Source: CAWKAV01 sp963847735
GTDB lineage: Bacteria; Desulfobacterota; Desulfuromonadia; Desulfuromonadales; BM103
Assembly (NCBI GenBank): GCA_963847735.1
Contig: CAWKAV010000005.1
Coordinates: 124,001-188,000 of the forward strand
Direction: 5' to 3'
Length of the DNA stretch: 64,000 bases
This document shows, piece by piece, positions 62,503 through 64,000 of the stretch (position 1 is the stretch's first letter; the number at the start of each line of letters is the position of its first letter). The position numbers and the translations under genes are program-made. The notes under the pieces were generated by a model that saw nothing but the letters and a program-made list of their open reading frames with translations, was not told the DNA's origin and did no database searches.

Positions 62503-63651
62503 ATGTCCACCACAGGCGATGACCGCTTGCCGGACTGGCAGCTGGAAAAGCTGCGCTGCGCAGACGACGTGTTGGAGCTCGTCTTTGCCGGCGATTGGTG
62601 CCTTGACCGGACCCTGCCTCCCGCACAATCCCTGGCTGCGGACCTGGACTTGGGGGTGCATCACCTGTCCTGCCATGCCCCGAAACTGGGCAGATGGGAT
62701 TCCGGCCTGCTAGCTTTTCTCGCCAGTCTTTTCAAGCTTTGTATGGAGCGCGGCATCACGGTTGATTGCGGCGGCTTGCCGACGGGTGTCCAGCGGCTGT
62801 TGACCATGTCCTTTGCCGTCCCCGAGCAACGGTTGGTGGAGCGACGTGACAGCAGGGAGTCCCTGCTGTCGCGGGTGGGGGTTGCCACCGTCGACTTCTG
62901 CAGCGGCTTCCCGGAGATGCTGCGTTTCCTGGGTGAGATCACCCTGTCCCTGGGCCGACTGTTGACCGGCCGTGCGCAATTCCGGCAAAGCGATTTCTGG
63001 CTGGAAGTGGAGGAGGTCGGGCCACGGGCTCTGGGTATCGTCTCAGTTATCAGCTTCCTGGTCGGACTGATCCTCGCCTATCTCGGCGCCGACCAGTTGC
63101 GTCTGGTGGGGGCGCAGACCTTTATCGCCGACCTGGTGGCCATCGGCATGGTCCGCGAAGTGGGGGCGTTGATGACAGGGATCATCATTGCCGGCCGCAC
63201 CGGCGCGGCGTTTGCTGCGCAACTCGGCACCATGCAGGTCAACGAGGAGATTGACGCCTTCCGGACTCTGGGAATTTCAGCGGTTGATTTCCTGGTGCTG
63301 CCGCGCATGCTGGCGCTGATGATCATGGTGCCACTTTTAACGCTTTACGCCTCCTTTGTCGGCATACTGGCCGGACTGCTGGTTTCGGTCTTTATCTTCG
63401 ATATCGGCTTTTTCGAGTATTACAGCGAAACCCTGCGGGCGCTCGAAATCAAACACTTTGCGGTCGGACTTTCCAAGGGCAGCGTCTACGGAGCCATGGT
63501 CGCCTTTGCCGGCTGCCTGCGCGGCATGCAGTGCGGTCGCAGTGCCGAGGCGGTTGGTGAAGCGGCGACTTCGGCGGTGGTGACCGGCATTCTGCTCATC
63601 ACCATTATGGCTTCACTGATGACCATCCTGTTTTACCGGCTGGGGATATGA
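62503..63651 (+). CDS. mlaE: MlaE-family ABC transporter permease with N-terminal STAS-like extension
   Basis: The 382-residue protein has a C-terminal MlaE permease core (about residues 130-380): 'FLVGLILAYLGADQLRLVGA', 'MVREVGALMTGIIIAGRTGA' (the EFG-like MlaE motif) and 'QLGTMQVNEEIDAFRTLGIS'. The first 120 residues form a STAS-like domain ('LGVHHLSCHAPKLGRWDSGL', 'LFKLCMERGITVDCGGLPTG'); in E. coli a STAS protein (MlaB) is separate, so this is a natural MlaB-MlaE fusion. The frame opens at 62428; AAAAGGA upstream supports ATG 62503. mlaF follows after 4 bases. Confidence 0.93.
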   Translation: MSTTGDDRLPDWQLEKLRCADDVLELVFAGDWCLDRTLPPAQSLAADLDLGVHHLSCHAPKLGRWDSGLLAFLASLFKLCMERGITVDCGGLPTGVQRLLTMSFAVPEQRLVERRDSRESLLSRVGVATVDFCSGFPEMLRFLGEITLSLGRLLTGRAQFRQSDFWLEVEEVGPRALGIVSVISFLVGLILAYLGADQLRLVGAQTFIADLVAIGMVREVGALMTGIIIAGRTGAAFAAQLGTMQVNEEIDAFRTLGISAVDFLVLPRMLALMIMVPLLTLYASFVGILAGLLVSVFIFDIGFFEYYSETLRALEIKHFAVGLSKGSVYGAMVAFAGCLRGMQCGRSAEAVGEAATSAVVTGILLITIMASLMTILFYRLGI

Positions 63652-63655
63652 CGTA

Positions 63656-64000
63656 ATGGATGAAAAACACCATATCGAAGTCCGTAACCTGACCATGGCA
63701 TATGGCGATTTTGTCGTGCAGCACGACCTCAATTTCGTGGTGGAAAAAGGTGATATCTTCGTGATTATGGGCGGCAACGGCTGTGGCAAGACCACTCTGA
63801 TGAGGGCCTTGGTCGGGCTGCAGCGGCCGATCGCCGGCACGGTCTATTACAGCGGTGAAGATTTCTGGAACAGCTCGACAGAGGATCAGGCGCGGCTCAA
63901 ACGCCGCCTCGGCATCATGTTCCAGGGTGGGGCCCTGTGGAGTTCGCTCTCTCTGGCGGAGAATGTGGCTCTACCCCTTCAGGAGTACACCTCCTTGCCG
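63656..64000 (+). CDS. mlaF: MlaF-type ABC transporter ATP-binding protein, partial (runs off right edge)
   Basis: The frame is open from ATG 63656 to the window end (115 codons). Walker A is 'IMGGNGCGKTTLMRALVG' near residues 36-53. 'IMFQGGALWSSLSLAENVAL' near residue 88 is the Q-loop region typical of MlaF (FQ-GALF-SLTV-ENV). The ABC signature and Walker B lie outside. It starts 4 bases after mlaE, so mlaE-mlaF is an operon; mlaD would be expected next. Confidence 0.92.
   Translation, partial: MDEKHHIEVRNLTMAYGDFVVQHDLNFVVEKGDIFVIMGGNGCGKTTLMRALVGLQRPIAGTVYYSGEDFWNSSTEDQARLKRRLGIMFQGGALWSSLSLAENVALPLQEYTSLP

Noticed and set aside
1..64000. tRNA, rRNA, CRISPR arrays and known riboswitches
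   Set aside because: I looked through the gaps for cloverleaf ends, CCA, regularly spaced direct repeats and familiar aptamer cores and recognised none; tRNAscan-SE and Infernal would be decisive.

Overview
The window is about 57-60% GC by eye, densely packed, and looks like a chromosome segment of a Desulfuromonadota bacterium (Geobacter/Desulfuromonas/Pelobacter type). The basis is gene content: a Geobacter-type GSU3473-like small protein, an ETF/ETF-quinone-oxidoreductase-like cluster, a c-type cytochrome, a NirJ/AhbC-like radical SAM protein beside hemE-hemH, an acetate-type SSF symporter with its small subunit, and PAS-rich kinases. This is inference; no rRNA is present to confirm it. 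I see no tRNA, rRNA, CRISPR array, transposase or prophage.

Layout. 0-2.8 kb (minus): N-terminus of a GspE/PilB-like ATPase, a TSUP permease, and tcdA-tatD housekeeping genes. 2.9-4.6 kb: a chemoreceptor. 4.7-10.5 kb (minus): a complete RND efflux operon (outer membrane factor, adaptor, permease, DUF2892 protein) with 4-base overlaps. 10.8-12.3 kb: a DUF4301 protein. 12.3-16.05 kb: an unusual non-coding zone with two long copies and one short copy of a hairpin element, interleaved with a GSU3473-like gene, a four-PAS histidine kinase and a 42-codon ORF. 16.1-24.5 kb: coaE, a hydrolase, an IclR regulator, a universal stress protein, a TIM-barrel protein, an SSF symporter pair, truD-trmB and a cytochrome c. 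24.6-31.7 kb (plus): DAHP synthase, then a four-gene acyl-CoA dehydrogenase / ETF-QO-like / EtfB / EtfA operon. 31.8-39.5 kb: metallophosphoesterase, flavodiiron protein, priA, mltA-yqgE, pilZ and aroK. Five of these genes carry frame breaks, and each break is repaired by deleting a single base. 39.5-42.3 kb: a quinone oxidoreductase and a two-component system. 42.4-47.1 kb (plus): a nitronate-monooxygenase-like flavoprotein, then radical SAM, hemE, hemH and a CxxC protein. 47.2-56.2 kb: a CbpA-like DnaJ protein, an acyltransferase, an MFS transporter, pepN, an SDR protein, hemG and a YchJ-like protein. 56.3-64 kb: a lipid-transport region with an MMPL/RND exporter, mlaC and mlaA on minus, a 5TM histidine kinase on minus, then mlaE and the start of mlaF on plus.

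How genes work together: hemE, hemH and hemG supply protoporphyrin-route haem enzymes, in line with cytochrome use. The acyl-CoA dehydrogenase passes electrons to EtfAB and then to an Fe-S flavoprotein that probably reduces quinone. MlaA, MlaC, MlaE and MlaF with the MMPL exporter form an envelope lipid-trafficking set.

The most interesting unexplained structure is the repeated hairpin element at 12.35, 12.99 and 15.85 kb. The two long copies (offset 639 bases) share about 200 nearly identical ungapped bases, and their differences preserve pairing at one proposed stem position. The second is a dispersed 16-base repeat (CGCGTCCCTCGTCCCG and variants) found only in gaps between genes and often as inverted pairs.
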